10,966 nt of DNA from Candidatus Dormiibacterota bacterium. GTDB lineage: Bacteria; Chloroflexota; Dormibacteria; UBA8260; Bog-877. The stretch's first letter is position 1, and each line of letters opens with the position of its first letter. Below, in pieces: positions 1 through 8,022 of this stretch. Under the pieces are notes generated by a model, which did not search any database, was not told where the DNA came from, and was given only the letters and a program-made list of their open reading frames with translations. The DNA lies in assembly GCA_003164475.1 (NCBI GenBank), contig PLTL01000181.1, positions 6,567 to 17,532 of the forward strand, read 5' to 3'. A program made the translations under genes and the position numbers.

Positions 1-2
1 AG

Positions 3-353
3 CTGCTCAGCCGCCTCCTCGGCGATCTGGCCCGGCTGGACACGCCCGACCAGACCCGCTTCGACGAGTACCTCGATACTGAGGCGCTCGACGCGGTGCG
101 CGGCGACCCGCAGACGTACCAGCTGATCGGCCGCGCCGCCCATTCCCTGGCGGACGGGGGGGAGCGCTGCGTGACCGCCGCCTACTGGCGGGAGGACGGT
201 ACCGACGAGGTCGACGTCGAGTTGGAGGTCGCCGACGACGAGGTGGTGTGGGGACCGACGCTCGCCCCAGTCCTCGCCGGGCCGCTGAGCCACCACCTGA
301 GCGCCACCGTGGACTGCCGCGAGGGCCGGATCGAGCGCCTCGAGCTGGGGTAG
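3..353 (+). CDS. C-terminal part of an unrecognised protein (5' end outside window)
   Basis: The frame is open from the left edge and ends at TAG 351-353, giving about 116 residues. A GTG at position 96 could be read as a start, but the open frame continues upstream with protein-like composition (LLSRLLGDLARLDTPDQTRF), so the true start is probably outside the window. The fragment is acidic and soluble, with no membrane segment. Its last 60 residues look like beta strands rich in Asp, Glu and Val (VDVELEVADDEVVWGPTLAP). I recognise no family and assign no function. A G run near 157-163 is a place where a base-calling error could change the frame, but the downstream frame looks coherent. The gene faces the repeat-domain remnant across about 30 bp without an obvious terminator hairpin. 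Confidence 0.6.
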   Translation: MLSRLLGDLARLDTPDQTRFDEYLDTEALDAVRGDPQTYQLIGRAAHSLADGGERCVTAAYWREDGTDEVDVELEVADDEVVWGPTLAPVLAGPLSHHLSATVDCREGRIERLELG

Positions 354-382
354 GCAGGCCGGAGGTCAGTCGGTCAGCGCCG

Positions 383-864
383 TTACTGGAACCAGCCGGC
401 GACGTCGACGACGGCGTTGATGGTGCCGAGGTCGTTGAAGAGGTCGATGGCCCCCGCGTTGCCCCGGTGGTGGCCAGCTGGACTATTGCCAGGTTGGGCG
501 TGTTCTGGTTGGCGTTGACGTTGAGATCACTGGCGTTGGGCAACGAGACACCGGCCGGGTAGAGGGCCAGGTACGTGAAGGAGCTACCTCGCACGGCGGT
601 GACATTGGCGATCATCGCCAGCGGCGCGCTGCCACCGCCAGGAGTCGGGAAGCCTTCCGCCCCTGCCACCGGAATCGTGCGGGTTCCACCGGGGCCGAGA
701 CTGGTCCCCGAGCACGCGGTCGTGTAGCCGACGGAGGCGCCGCGGCGGGTGTCGCAGGTGCGGAACAGCCGCAGTGCCCGGTACGCCCCCACAGACACAT
801 AGGTGTAGCCATTGGCACGCGGACGCGTCCGCAGAAGTGACTGCTTTCGCCGGATTAACACCAT
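383..864 (-). pseudogene. Frameshifted, 5'-truncated single repeat domain (remnant of a secreted repeat protein)
   Basis: The translation from about 798 down to 383 matches the last repeat of the intact secreted protein at 8075-10180: a CDTR block (codons 745-756), then SVGYTTACSG, MIANVTAV, a LYPAG block and DLNVNANQN. The final block, DLFNDLG to DVAGWFQ with stop TAA at 383-385, lies in another frame. One missing base is needed to join the frames, most simply in the C run at 451-455 or 462-465. The furthest sensible start is ATG at 864. It has no Shine-Dalgarno sequence, no signal peptide and no DUF1906 domain, unlike the intact gene. I read this as a decayed duplicate. A sequencing error in the C run, leaving a short one-domain protein, is the main alternative, but the missing signal sequence argues against function. 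It is convergent with the fragment at 3-353 and divergent from the operon starting at 1033. Confidence 0.75.
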
Positions 865-1032
865 CTGCGGATTACGGGCGTACCGGCTGGGAGCGGCAAG
901 CGCTCTGCCACCCAATCGACGACCTGTTTTGCAGACGGGGGAGGGGTTGGGCGAACAGATGTGCCCGACGAGGCCGGTTCGGTCGGACGCGGCCCGATTG
1001 CCAGGAGCGGCGAAAGGTAGAATCAAACGCCC
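865..1032 (+). promoter_or_regulatory. Upstream region of the methyltransferase-glycosyltransferase operon
   Basis: This is a noncoding gap of about 170 bp between the repeat remnant and the operon. A TAGAAT hexamer at 1018-1023 (one mismatch to TATAAT) ends 9 nt before the GTG start at 1033, so the message may be leaderless or nearly so. No convincing -35 lies 16-18 nt upstream; TTGCCA at 998-1003 is only 14 nt away. AGGAG at 1003-1007 and GAAAGG at 1012-1017 could instead act as ribosome binding sites, but both are farther from GTG than usual. An imperfect stem, GTTGGGC at 946-952 with GCCCGAC at 963-969 (one G-T pair, 10-nt loop), lies upstream. The promoter call is inference from position. 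Confidence 0.4.
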
Positions 1033-2127
1033 GTGAAGATCACTGAGAAGCGGCTCCGCTCGGCCCGATGGCTGATCGGCCATGGAATCGAGATCGGTGC
1101 TCTCCACAATCCTCTGCCCGTCCCCGAGGGCGCCGTGGTCAGCTATGTGGACCGCCTGCCGGTCGACGCCCTGCGCCAGCACTACCCCGAGCTCGCCGAC
1201 GAGGCCCTCGTCCCCATCGACCTCATTGGTGATGCCGAGGACCTGTCTCAGATCCCGGATGCCTCGCAGGACTTCGTCATCGCAAACCACCTGCTGGAGC
1301 ACCTGGAGAACCCTCTGCGCGGGCTCGTGGAGATGCATCGTGTGCTGCGCCCCGGGGGGGTCCTCTACGTGGCCCTCCCCGAGCCGCGGATCACGTTTGA
1401 CCGCAAGCGCGAGCTCACCTCCGTGGAGCATGTCGTCGCGGAGTTTCGCGATGGCACCGAATCGACTCGGGAAGCGCACTACCGCGACTACGTGGAGCTT
1501 GCCGAACCGCTGAACGAGTTTGTGGCCGACGGCGTCGCGACTGGACCTGCCCGTGTCCGTGAGCTCACGGACCTTTCGTACAGCATCCACTTCCACGTGT
1601 GGCGGCCGGACACCTTCCTCGAGGTGATCACCGCCGCCCGCCGGGAGGCGGGAGTCGTCCTCGAGCCGCTCGAGTTCAGCGCTTGCCGTCCCGGTCTGGA
1701 CGATGAGTTCATCTTTGTCTTCGCAAAGGGGGTCGGTGATCTGCCTCCGATCCCCCCTCGAGAGGACCCCGCCCACGTCGAGCGCGATCGCCTTCGCAAC
1801 GAATTGGAGGGGCGCCTTGCCGAGCGGGAGGGGCGCATCGTGACCCTTGCGGCGTCCAACCAAGCTGCGACAGCCCGGGTGATCGAGGTGGAGGAGGCGC
1901 TCCAGGAGAGGGTGAATCAACTCATCGAGAAGGACAGGGAGCTCCAGGAGATGGGCAAGGTCGTTGCCGCTTACGAGGGCAGCTCCGCGTTCCGCATCGC
2001 ACGCCGGGTCCGTTCGGTCTTGCGCCATGCGGTTCCCGGCGGCTCGCGCTGGGACCGTCCCCTCGCGGCCGACCCCCACGGCGGGCAGCGGGAGCGCGAC
2101 ACTGAACGCGACGCTGCGCCGAAATGA
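1033..2127 (+). CDS. Class I SAM-dependent methyltransferase with coiled-coil tail, glycan locus
   Basis: The protein has 364 residues. Residues 15-115 carry the class I fold: a glycine motif (GIEIGALHNP, 18-27), an acidic residue after the next strand (D40 in YVDRLP), D67 in DLIGDAEDL, the FVIANHLLEHLENP segment (81-94) and the LRPGGVLYVALPE strand-turn (105-117). This resembles Methyltransf_11-type enzymes common in surface-polysaccharide clusters. The acceptor is unknown; a sugar hydroxyl or chain end is possible. Residues about 240-310 are highly charged and probably coiled coil. Residues 301-340 hold a basic GSSAFRIARRVRS...VPGGSR block that recurs at the start of the next protein. The GTG start is chosen from the upstream TAGAAT box and the complete domain that follows. 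The stop overlaps the next ATG by 4 nt (ATGA), which indicates translational coupling. It has no membrane segment, so it is probably cytoplasmic or recruited through its tail. Confidence 0.85.
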   Translation: MKITEKRLRSARWLIGHGIEIGALHNPLPVPEGAVVSYVDRLPVDALRQHYPELADEALVPIDLIGDAEDLSQIPDASQDFVIANHLLEHLENPLRGLVEMHRVLRPGGVLYVALPEPRITFDRKRELTSVEHVVAEFRDGTESTREAHYRDYVELAEPLNEFVADGVATGPARVRELTDLSYSIHFHVWRPDTFLEVITAARREAGVVLEPLEFSACRPGLDDEFIFVFAKGVGDLPPIPPREDPAHVERDRLRNELEGRLAEREGRIVTLAASNQAATARVIEVEEALQERVNQLIEKDRELQEMGKVVAAYEGSSAFRIARRVRSVLRHAVPGGSRWDRPLAADPHGGQRERDTERDAAPK

Positions 2128-5100
2128 CATCGGCCGGGGGCGACAGTTCTGAGGGGGCGAGTCAGCATGACGGCCAGGAGCCGTCGTTTGCGCAGCTCAG
2201 GCGTGAGCTGGATGACGCGCACGTCCTTCTCGCCGGTATCCAAGGCTCAACGACGTTCCGCGCAGCGGCTAAGGCGAGCCGCGTGGCCCAGCGGCTGGTA
2301 CCGCCGGGATCTCGCCGACGTCTGGTGGTGCGCAGGCTGCTGGGGCGGCGCGGACCGGGCGCGAGGACCGCGCCAGCTTCGGCCCTGGAGAGCCGGCGAT
2401 CCAACCTGCAACGCCTGACCTCGCGTGCCGCACTTGACGGGCAGGCTTTCACGGTCGTGGTGTGGTCGAGACCGGGGGGAGACCTCCGGAGGACGCTCGC
2501 ATCGCTCCGAGCCCAGACCTGGAGCCACTGGCAGGTGGCTCTGATGGAGCCGGCAGGCGCAGACCCGCCCGCCCGGCTGCCCGTCGATGACTCGCGCATC
2601 CGCCGCCATCGGGACGCTGCCGCCTCGAGCGCCATCGCCGGGGTGCTCGGCGAGTTGCCGGAACGGGAGATGGTTCTCTTCCTTGAAGCCGGCGACAGCC
2701 TCGCCCCCGATTGCCTCTACGAGATCGCGGCGACACTCCGGCGCGACCCCCTCCTCGACCTCGTCACCTGGGACGACGAGGTCGCCTCCGAGCCCCGCCA
2801 CCGCCGCGTACGGCTCCGTCCCGCGTGGTCGCCGGAAACCCTGCTCTCCGCCAACTACCTGGACCGAGCCTTTGCCCTGCGCGCATCGAGCACACGCACG
2901 GCGGATCCGGCGGTCGCTGGGTCCGTGGCGGCGCTCATCTGGTGTCTCCTGCTCCACTGCGATCTCGCGGACCGGCAGGTTGCTCGGATTGCGCGATCTC
3001 TGAGCAGGGCCGCGCGTCCCCAGGGGATCTCCCCGCGTGATGCGACCGCGGTGGTGGGCGACGAGCTGGGACGGCGCGGCTGGCCGGCAAGAGCGCGCTG
3101 GGATGGTCACGCGGTGCGGGTCGAATGGACCCTTCCCTCCTGGCCGAGGCTGAGCGTCGTCATCCCGACCCACCACAACCGTGACTTCCTGGGCCCCCTC
3201 CTCCGGGGGCTGGCCGGCTCCGCCTACGCGGACCTCGAGGTGGTGGTCGTCGACAATGGTCCTCGCACTCCGGAGAACGAAGCCTGGTACGCCGATCAGC
3301 CGCTCCGTCCGACGGTCATCTGGTGGGACCGCGCCTTCAACTACTCGGCCGTCAACAACGCGGGTGCGCGGGCAGCGACCGGAAAGGTGCTGCTCTTCCT
3401 CAACGACGACATCGAGGTGGCGGACGACGACGCCTGGCTTCGCGAACTGGTGGGATGGACGACCGTCGACGATGTCGGGTCTGTGGGCATTCAGCTCGTC
3501 GCTCCCGATGGGCGGATCCAGCACGGCGGCGTCATTCTCGGGATGACCGGCTTCGCTGGGCACCTCTTCGCCGGTCTGCGCCCCGGCGCCTCGACCCTTC
3601 TCGGTCCGACGACCTGGTACCGAGATGTGCTCGCCGTAACTGCCGCCTGCGTCCTCGTCAGGCGCTCCGACTTCGATGCCGTCGGAGGGTTCGCTGAGGA
3701 CTTCATCCTCTGCGGGAGTGACGTGGCGCTCGGGCTGACCCTCCGGCAGCGCGGCCTGCGCACCGTCTGCGTCCCGAGCAACGCTCTGACCCACCTCGAG
3801 TCGGCCACCCGGGGGGCCGAGGTGCCGGCCTGCGACTTCTTCGCGTCGTGGTGGCGGTACCAGCGATGGATCCGCTCGGGGGACCCGTACTTCCATCCCC
3901 GCCTCTCGCTCCAGAGTGCCGAGATCCGGTTGGGCAAGCCGGGTGAGCCGACGGCGGCCGACATGGCCGCCCCCTACCTCGGCCGCTCCCTGACCGTGTG
4001 GCACTCGCAAAACGACCTCGCCGTGGCCGGCATCCTGGCCCGCCGCTGCCGCATCGATCCCGCCGAGGTCGCGGCGGTCCGGACACTGCACCTGACGAGC
4101 TCGGCTTCGGCGGCTCCCCGAACGGTGAATTGGTTCATCCCGGGCATCGACAGCCCCTTCTACGGCGGAATCAACACTGCGCTGAGGATCGCCGCGAAGC
4201 TCGCCGGGGATCACGGGGTGGAGAACCGGTTCGTGGTCTGCGGAGGCGGACCGGAGGAATTCATCCGCAGCGGGATCGTCGCCGCTTTCCCGCAGCTCGC
4301 ATCCTCCCCGGTCGTGATCGCCGAAACTGACGAAGCGCTGAGCCGGGTGCCCGACGCCGACGCCGCGATCGCCACCCTCTGGACCACCGCCTATCAGGTT
4401 GCGAGGCATCCGGGTGCGCGCCGGAAGTTCTACCTAGTGCAGGATTTCGAGCCGATGTTCTACCCGGCGGGGACGATCTATGCCCTGGCAGAGGAGAGCT
4501 ACAGGCTCGGTCTCTACGGGATCTGCAACACCGAGAACCTGGCCCTGATCTACCGCTCCTACGGCGGGACGGCGATGCACTTCACCCCGGCCGTGGACAC
4601 CGAGGTGTTCCACGCCAGCGGACGCGTCGAGCACGGTCCCGAAACCCCGCTCACCCTCTTCGTCTACGCCCGTCCCGGACACTGGCGCAATTGCTGGGAA
4701 ATGGCGGAGGTGGCCCTCGACGAGCTCAAGCGGCGCTTGGGTGACCGCGTGCGCATCCTCGCCGCCGGGTCGTGGTCGATGCCGGACCCGGGCGACTCGC
4801 TGCCCACGACCGCGCATCTCGGGCTGCTCGACTACGCCGACACGGGCGAGCTGTACCGGCACTGCGACATGGGCCTGGCCCTCACAGTGTCCGAGCACCC
4901 CTCCTACCTGCCCCTCGAGCTGATGGCCTGCGGGGCGGCGGTCGTCGCCTTCGACAACCCCGCCGGAAGCTGGCTCCTCCGGGACGGCGACAACTGCCTG
5001 CTCGCGCCTCGAACCGTTGACGGCTTGGTCGACAGGCTAGAGGCGATGGCGGTTAACCCGACGCTCCGCCACCGGCTGGCCGAGCAGGCGATGAAGGACA

Positions 5101-5261
5101 TCGTCGAGTGCAACTCCGACTGGGATGCCGCTCTGAGCGGCGTCTACTCCTACATGACCCACCCCGAGCGCGTCGGGGCCGCCGACGGCCTCGCCCCGGC
5201 GGAGCCGGCGGGAACCCACAGGGCACATCGTCGGGCGGCGCCGCCCGCGCGGCATGCCTGA
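2124..5261 (+). CDS. Multi-domain glycosyltransferase: degenerate GT2, GT2, WsaF-like GT4
   Basis: The protein has 1045 residues. Residues 22-66 are a basic linker with GSTTFR...VPPGSRRR, like the tail of the preceding methyltransferase. Residues about 108-260 are a degenerate GT2 domain (VVVWSRPGG strand, EAGD at 188-191 where DXD would be, then RPAWSPETLLSANY). Residues 342-600 are a complete GT2 domain: LSVVIPTHH, VVVVDNG (373-379), NYSAVNNAGA, a DXD-type LNDD (426-429) and VGGFAEDF. Residues 666-1015 are a GT4-type domain: WFIPGID, GGIN, VQDFEPMFYP (772-781), GICNT, and an EX7E pair at E924/E932. The VQDFEP block is typical of WsaF-like rhamnosyltransferases, so rhamnose transfer from dTDP-rhamnose is the best guess. 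The last 30 residues are low complexity. The ATG overlaps the previous stop, and its own Shine-Dalgarno sequence is absent. No membrane segments are seen; it probably acts at the cytoplasmic face on a lipid-linked chain. Confidence 0.88.
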   Translation: MTSAGGDSSEGASQHDGQEPSFAQLRRELDDAHVLLAGIQGSTTFRAAAKASRVAQRLVPPGSRRRLVVRRLLGRRGPGARTAPASALESRRSNLQRLTSRAALDGQAFTVVVWSRPGGDLRRTLASLRAQTWSHWQVALMEPAGADPPARLPVDDSRIRRHRDAAASSAIAGVLGELPEREMVLFLEAGDSLAPDCLYEIAATLRRDPLLDLVTWDDEVASEPRHRRVRLRPAWSPETLLSANYLDRAFALRASSTRTADPAVAGSVAALIWCLLLHCDLADRQVARIARSLSRAARPQGISPRDATAVVGDELGRRGWPARARWDGHAVRVEWTLPSWPRLSVVIPTHHNRDFLGPLLRGLAGSAYADLEVVVVDNGPRTPENEAWYADQPLRPTVIWWDRAFNYSAVNNAGARAATGKVLLFLNDDIEVADDDAWLRELVGWTTVDDVGSVGIQLVAPDGRIQHGGVILGMTGFAGHLFAGLRPGASTLLGPTTWYRDVLAVTAACVLVRRSDFDAVGGFAEDFILCGSDVALGLTLRQRGLRTVCVPSNALTHLESATRGAEVPACDFFASWWRYQRWIRSGDPYFHPRLSLQSAEIRLGKPGEPTAADMAAPYLGRSLTVWHSQNDLAVAGILARRCRIDPAEVAAVRTLHLTSSASAAPRTVNWFIPGIDSPFYGGINTALRIAAKLAGDHGVENRFVVCGGGPEEFIRSGIVAAFPQLASSPVVIAETDEALSRVPDADAAIATLWTTAYQVARHPGARRKFYLVQDFEPMFYPAGTIYALAEESYRLGLYGICNTENLALIYRSYGGTAMHFTPAVDTEVFHASGRVEHGPETPLTLFVYARPGHWRNCWEMAEVALDELKRRLGDRVRILAAGSWSMPDPGDSLPTTAHLGLLDYADTGELYRHCDMGLALTVSEHPSYLPLELMACGAAVVAFDNPAGSWLLRDGDNCLLAPRTVDGLVDRLEAMAVNPTLRHRLAEQAMKDIVECNSDWDAALSGVYSYMTHPERVGAADGLAPAEPAGTHRAHRRAAPPARHA

Positions 5262-8022
5262 GGAGCGACGCCCGGCATCCGCGTCGACGCGGCCCGCAGG
5301 CAGGGGCGCCCCGTCCCCGGCGGACCTGGTGTGGCGGGGGAACCGAGTGGCCGAGACCCCGGTTGCCTCCGTGATCATCCTGGTGATGGACGAGGTCGAC
5401 CGACTGATCTCCTGTCTGGGGTCTCTCGTCGCGCTCCCGGAGGCCCCGCCGCACGAGATCGTGGTCGTGGGCAATGGGACACCCGTGGAGACCCTGGCCG
5501 CGCTGGCCCACCAGGAGTCGCTGGTGGTCGTCCCCTCCCCCGTCAACCTCGGTTTCGCGGGCGGATGCAACTGGGGGGCCCGATTCGCCCGTGGCCGGCA
5601 CCTGGTCTTCCTCAACGACGACACCGAGGTCGAGGCGGGCTGGCTCCAGGCTCTCGTCGACGTGGCGCAGGGCGAACCCCGGGTCGGAGCCGTCGGCAGC
5701 CGGTTGCTGGCACCGGACGGCAGTCTCCAGGAGGCGGGATCCGTCCTGTGGCGGGACGCCGGGACCCACCAGGTGGGCCGTGGCCTCGCCCCGGGCTCAT
5801 CGGCGTACGGCCGGGTCCGGGACGCCGACTACTGCTCCGGGTGCGGTCTGCTGGTCACGCGTGAGGCATGGGACGCCGTGGGCGGCTTCGACGAGAGGTA
5901 CTTCCCCGCGTACCACGAGGATGTCGACCTCTGCCTCGCGCTGCGAGCCCACGGGTTCCGTACCGTCTACGCCCCCGGTGCCCGGGTCGTCCACTACGGC
6001 GGTGCCAGCCTGCCCGACGATCAACGGACCATGGTGGCCGTCCGCAACGGGCGGCGTTTCATCGCCAAGTGGGGCGACGCCCTGAGGGACTTCAACCCGC
6101 CGCCGGCCGGTCGCGACCGTGACGCGGCCGTGGCCGCGGCTATCCTCCGTGCGGAGCGCCGTCCACTGTCACCGCCGCAGCACGTGGCTGCGGCGCGTCA
6201 CCCGCTCCCGCCTCCCACCGAGGTCGAGGCGCTGCAGGTCCAGTGGCGCGCCGTCCAGGCTGCCCAGAGCCTCAGGGACGACCTGCTCAATCAGCTGCGC
6301 AGGGACCCTACCAGGCTGGAGAGGCTCGGGCGGCTGTGGCGCCGGGAGGGTGCGGCCGGCGTGCTCCGTCGGCTGCAAACGCTACGCCAACCGCCGCACC
6401 GTGGGACGGGGCCCAGCCAGGTAGCCCTGGATGTCCAGTACCGCCGCTGGCGAAGCCGGACCGAGCCGGACGGCCGCGCGCTTCGGCAGCTGGCGGACGA
6501 GGCCCGGTCGTGGAGCGCGCCCGTGTCGATCGTGCTCCTCGTTCCCTCCCGGCCTGGTGACGAAGGCGCGGTCCGTGCGACCTTGCGATCCCTCCAGGAC
6601 CAGCCCTACAAGTGGTGGCGAGCCGCGGCGTACGCCGATCCCGGTGGCCGCGCGACGCTCGGCGACGCTCGGATCACGTGGACGCCCCGCCAGCCCGGCG
6701 TCCACTGGGGGTCCTCCCTGCTCGATGCAGCGCGACCCATGCCGGGCGAGTACGTCGCCGTCACCAACCCGGGATTCCGGGTGACCCGCCATGGGCTGCT
6801 GGCGGTGGCGAAGGCTCTCCGGAAAGCGCCCGACGGCGACCTGATGTACACGGACTGGGACGAGATCGATACTCGGGGCCGGCGCGCGAGTCCGCATCTC
6901 GCCTACGGCTGGTCGCCGGAGCTGCTCATGGGCTGCGACCAGTTGGGGGGTCTGGTGCTCCAGCGCCTCGACCTCCTAGAGCGCGCCGGGGGGTGGCAGG
7001 AGGGCGACGTCCCCGCCGAGCTCTATGCGGAGCTGCTTCGCGCCTCGGAGCACGCGCGGGACCCGCGTCACCTCCCCGTGGTGGCCCTCTCCCGACCCGC
7101 GGGCTTCGCTCAGACACTGCCACTCGCATCCCGACGGCAGTGCCTCGAGGCCTGGGTCAGCTCGAGGGATCCCGGTGCCCGGGTGGAGATGGGGCGGGAG
7201 CCGGGGGTCACCGACGTCAGGTTCGACCTTGGACCTCCCCAGGACGTGGACATCGTCATCCCCACCCGGGACCGGCACGAGCTTCTCCGCCGCTGCCTCG
7301 ACAGCCTGGAGGTGAGCACCTACCCGCGACGTCGCGTGGTCGTCGTCGACAACGACAGCGGCGAGGCGCAGACGCTGGAGTACCTCTCTCGGCTGCCCCA
7401 CCGCGTCCTGACCCACCCCGGGGTCTTCAACTTCTCGGCGATCGTCAACCGGGGGGTGGCGGCCACCACCGCCCCCTATGTCGTCCTGCTCAATAACGAC
7501 ACGGTGGTGTGCACCCCCGGGTGGCTGGAGGCGATGCTGGAGTGGTGCGGACGCCCTGGCGTCGGCGCCGTGGGCGCCCGGCTGGTCTTCGGCGACGGGC
7601 GGGTGCAGCACGAGGGCATCGGCATCGGGATAGGCCGGGTGGCCGCGAACCTCGACCTCGGCTGGTCGGCGGTGCGCGCCTGCAGTGCGGTCACCGCCGC
7701 GTGCATGATGGTCCGGCGGGAGGCGTGGGATGCGGTCGGCGGCTTCGATGAGGGCCTGCCCGTCGCCTTCAACGACGTCGACTTCTGCCTGCGGCTCTGG
7801 CGGTCCGGCTGGCGGGTCGTCATGACCCCCCTCGCCGAGCTCCAGCACGACGAGGGCTCCAGCCGCGGGAGCCTCGCCTCGGAGGACGACTATCGCCGCT
7901 TCAGTGTCCGGTGGGGTGACGAGGACCTGCTTCGGGACGCGTTCCTCGGCCCGCATGTCGCCTGGCCGCTGCCGCTCACGCTGAGAATCCCGTCCAGGAG
8001 GTCACGGCTCGGCGGGGCGTGA
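5254..8022 (+). CDS. Triple GT2-type glycosyltransferase (GT2, degenerate GT2, GT2)
   Basis: The protein has 922 residues. Residues 36-285 are a complete GT2 domain: VASVIILVMDE, VVVGNG (70-75), LGFAGGCNWGA, LNDD (120-123), VGGFDERYFPAYHEDVDLC with HEDVD at 221-225. Residues 320-400 are a charged helical linker. Residues about 423-600 are a second GT2-like domain (VSIVLLVPSRPG, LMYTDWDEID, YGWSPELLMG), but TNPGF (504-508) replaces the acidic metal-binding motif, so it is probably inactive. Residues 665-880 are a third, complete GT2 domain: VDIVIPTRDR, VVVDND, FNFSAIVNRG, LNND (746-749), VGGFDEG and NDVDFC (840-845). The degenerate-plus-active pair matches the order in the upstream protein. 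The ATG at 5254 overlaps the previous stop by 8 nt without a Shine-Dalgarno sequence. A GTG at 5347 behind GGCGGGGG is an alternative start that would remove a Pro/Arg/Ala-rich 31-residue leader. Donor and acceptor cannot be named. It is the last gene of the operon. Confidence 0.87.
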   Translation: MPEERRPASASTRPAGRGAPSPADLVWRGNRVAETPVASVIILVMDEVDRLISCLGSLVALPEAPPHEIVVVGNGTPVETLAALAHQESLVVVPSPVNLGFAGGCNWGARFARGRHLVFLNDDTEVEAGWLQALVDVAQGEPRVGAVGSRLLAPDGSLQEAGSVLWRDAGTHQVGRGLAPGSSAYGRVRDADYCSGCGLLVTREAWDAVGGFDERYFPAYHEDVDLCLALRAHGFRTVYAPGARVVHYGGASLPDDQRTMVAVRNGRRFIAKWGDALRDFNPPPAGRDRDAAVAAAILRAERRPLSPPQHVAAARHPLPPPTEVEALQVQWRAVQAAQSLRDDLLNQLRRDPTRLERLGRLWRREGAAGVLRRLQTLRQPPHRGTGPSQVALDVQYRRWRSRTEPDGRALRQLADEARSWSAPVSIVLLVPSRPGDEGAVRATLRSLQDQPYKWWRAAAYADPGGRATLGDARITWTPRQPGVHWGSSLLDAARPMPGEYVAVTNPGFRVTRHGLLAVAKALRKAPDGDLMYTDWDEIDTRGRRASPHLAYGWSPELLMGCDQLGGLVLQRLDLLERAGGWQEGDVPAELYAELLRASEHARDPRHLPVVALSRPAGFAQTLPLASRRQCLEAWVSSRDPGARVEMGREPGVTDVRFDLGPPQDVDIVIPTRDRHELLRRCLDSLEVSTYPRRRVVVVDNDSGEAQTLEYLSRLPHRVLTHPGVFNFSAIVNRGVAATTAPYVVLLNNDTVVCTPGWLEAMLEWCGRPGVGAVGARLVFGDGRVQHEGIGIGIGRVAANLDLGWSAVRACSAVTAACMMVRREAWDAVGGFDEGLPVAFNDVDFCLRLWRSGWRVVMTPLAELQHDEGSSRGSLASEDDYRRFSVRWGDEDLLRDAFLGPHVAWPLPLTLRIPSRRSRLGGA

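Noticed and set aside
946..969. GTTGGGC/GCCCGAC stem as a terminator or riboswitch
   Set aside because: Short imperfect stem with a 10-nt loop, no T tract and no recognisable riboswitch core. Kept only as a note in the upstream region.
7..2130. A 707-codon open frame on the minus strand
   Set aside because: Most of it lies antisense to the methyltransferase and is a shadow of its codon bias. Only the stretch from about 798 down to 465 is real repeat-family sequence, reported as the remnant.
2247..4409. A 720-codon open frame antisense to the first glycosyltransferase
   Set aside because: No recognisable domain and a composition typical of antisense high-GC shadows. The plus strand encodes clear GT2 and GT4 motifs across the same span.
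6976..7956. A 326-codon open frame antisense to the last GT2 domain
   Set aside because: The plus strand carries conserved catalytic motifs here, and the antisense product has no family features.
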